A stretch of 5,798 nt of DNA from Burkholderiales bacterium (GTDB taxonomy: Bacteria; Pseudomonadota; Gammaproteobacteria; Burkholderiales; Burkholderiaceae_C): assembly GCA_947453585.1 (NCBI GenBank), contig CANGHQ010000136.1, positions 1-5,798 on the forward strand. The letters run 5' to 3'. Below, piece by piece: positions 5,261 through 5,798 of the stretch. Positions within the stretch are counted from its first letter, which is position 1, and each line of letters begins with the position of its first letter. The notes under the pieces are model-generated. The model did not search any database. It saw only the letters and a list, made by a program, of their open reading frames with translations, and was not told the DNA's origin. A program made the translations under genes and the position numbers.

Positions 5261-5798
5261 CTACTCCTGGTAAGCCGCAATCGGAATGCAGCTGCACGAC
5301 AAGTGGCGGTCGCCGTAGACATTGTCCACCCGTCCGACCGCAGGCCAGTATTTGTGGTGCTTGAGGCTTTCCAGCGGAAATGCGCCCAGACCGCGCGCAT
5401 AAGGCCGGGCCCAGTCGTCGGCCAGCACGCTGGCGGCGGTGTGGGGTGCATGGGTCAGCGGGTTGTCGTCGCGCGGCCAGACGCCGGCCTCCACCTGGCG
5501 GATCTCGTCACGGATGGCAACCATGGCGGCGATAAAGCGGTCGATCTCGGCCAGGGTTTCGCTCTCAGTGGGTTCGACCATCAGCGTGCCGGCCACCGGA
5601 AAGCTCAGCGTGGGCGCGTGAAAACCGTAGTCCATCAGGCGCTTGGCCACGTCTTCGGCGCTGATGCCCGAGGCTTCTTTGAGCGGGCGCAAATCGAGAA
5701 TGCACTCATGCGCCACCCGGCCGTTGTCGCTGGCGTAGAGCGTGGGGTAATGGTCGCGCAACTGGTGGCTGATGTAGTTGGCCGCCAAAATCGCCGCC
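5261..5798 (-). CDS. gcvP: Glycine dehydrogenase (decarboxylating), P protein of the glycine cleavage system, C-terminal part
   Basis: GcvP is the PLP-dependent P protein that decarboxylates glycine and loads the aminomethyl group onto lipoyl-GcvH, feeding 5,10-methylene-THF production. The frame is open to the right edge and gives the last 178 or so of about 950-970 residues, ending at a TAG at 5263-5261. It matches E. coli GcvP almost throughout as I recall it: ANYISHQL, HECILDLRPLKE, GISAEDVAKRLMDYGFHAP, FPVAGTLMVEPTESE, DRFIAAMVAIRDEI, AGVWPRDDNPL and APHT. The C-terminal signature KYWPAVGRVDNVYGDRHLSCSCIP follows as two blocks (KYWP and VDNVYGDR through CSCIP). The PLP-binding lysine lies upstream, outside the window. 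The TTG at 5788 is an internal codon, not a start. Partner genes gcvT and gcvH would be expected beyond the right edge. Confidence 0.97.
   Translation of the reverse strand, partial: AAILAANYISHQLRDHYPTLYASDNGRVAHECILDLRPLKEASGISAEDVAKRLMDYGFHAPTLSFPVAGTLMVEPTESETLAEIDRFIAAMVAIRDEIRQVEAGVWPRDDNPLTHAPHTAASVLADDWARPYARGLGAFPLESLKHHKYWPAVGRVDNVYGDRHLSCSCIPIAAYQE

Overview
The window looks like chromosomal DNA from a GC-rich betaproteobacterium, most likely order Burkholderiales and probably Comamonadaceae. This rests on the high-GC coding style, a Bug-type (TctC-like) periplasmic binding protein of the kind that is greatly expanded in that group, and my recollection of related proteins. No marker gene fixes the genus. 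Coding density is very high, and I see no insertion sequence, phage gene, tRNA, rRNA or CRISPR array.

Layout. The left edge (1-366, + strand) is the C-terminal half of a hydroxypyruvate isomerase. It converges on a long minus-strand block, and a strong imperfect hairpin at 407-436 sits in the 75-nt gap between them. In transcription order, right to left, the minus-strand block holds: the C-terminal end of glycine dehydrogenase GcvP (5798-5261), a DadA-like FAD-dependent amine/amino-acid oxidoreductase (5217-3985), 5-formyltetrahydrofolate cyclo-ligase (3884-3207), formate--tetrahydrofolate ligase Fhs (3135-1462), and an exported Bug-family substrate-binding protein (1428-442). The gaps are 43, 100, 71 and 33 nt. 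Co-transcription is plausible throughout, and a separate promoter in front of fhs is possible.

How the genes fit together. Most of the block concerns folate-borne one-carbon units. GcvP belongs to the glycine cleavage system, which makes 5,10-methylene-THF from glycine. The cyclo-ligase returns 5-formyl-THF to the active pool. Fhs charges THF with formate. The FAD enzyme could oxidise a D-amino acid, glycine or an N-methylated glycine, but its substrate cannot be read from sequence. Hydroxypyruvate isomerase belongs to neighbouring glyoxylate/glycerate metabolism. The binding protein after fhs suggests uptake of, or response to, a small carboxylate, but no membrane partners are present here.

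Four genes are complete with no visible frameshift and two are cut by the window edges. I did not find a clearly novel system. The points worth a second look are the company of the DadA-like enzyme, the orphan binding protein coupled to fhs, the AT-richer leader with a repeated heptamer before fhs, and the start and C-terminal tail of the cyclo-ligase.
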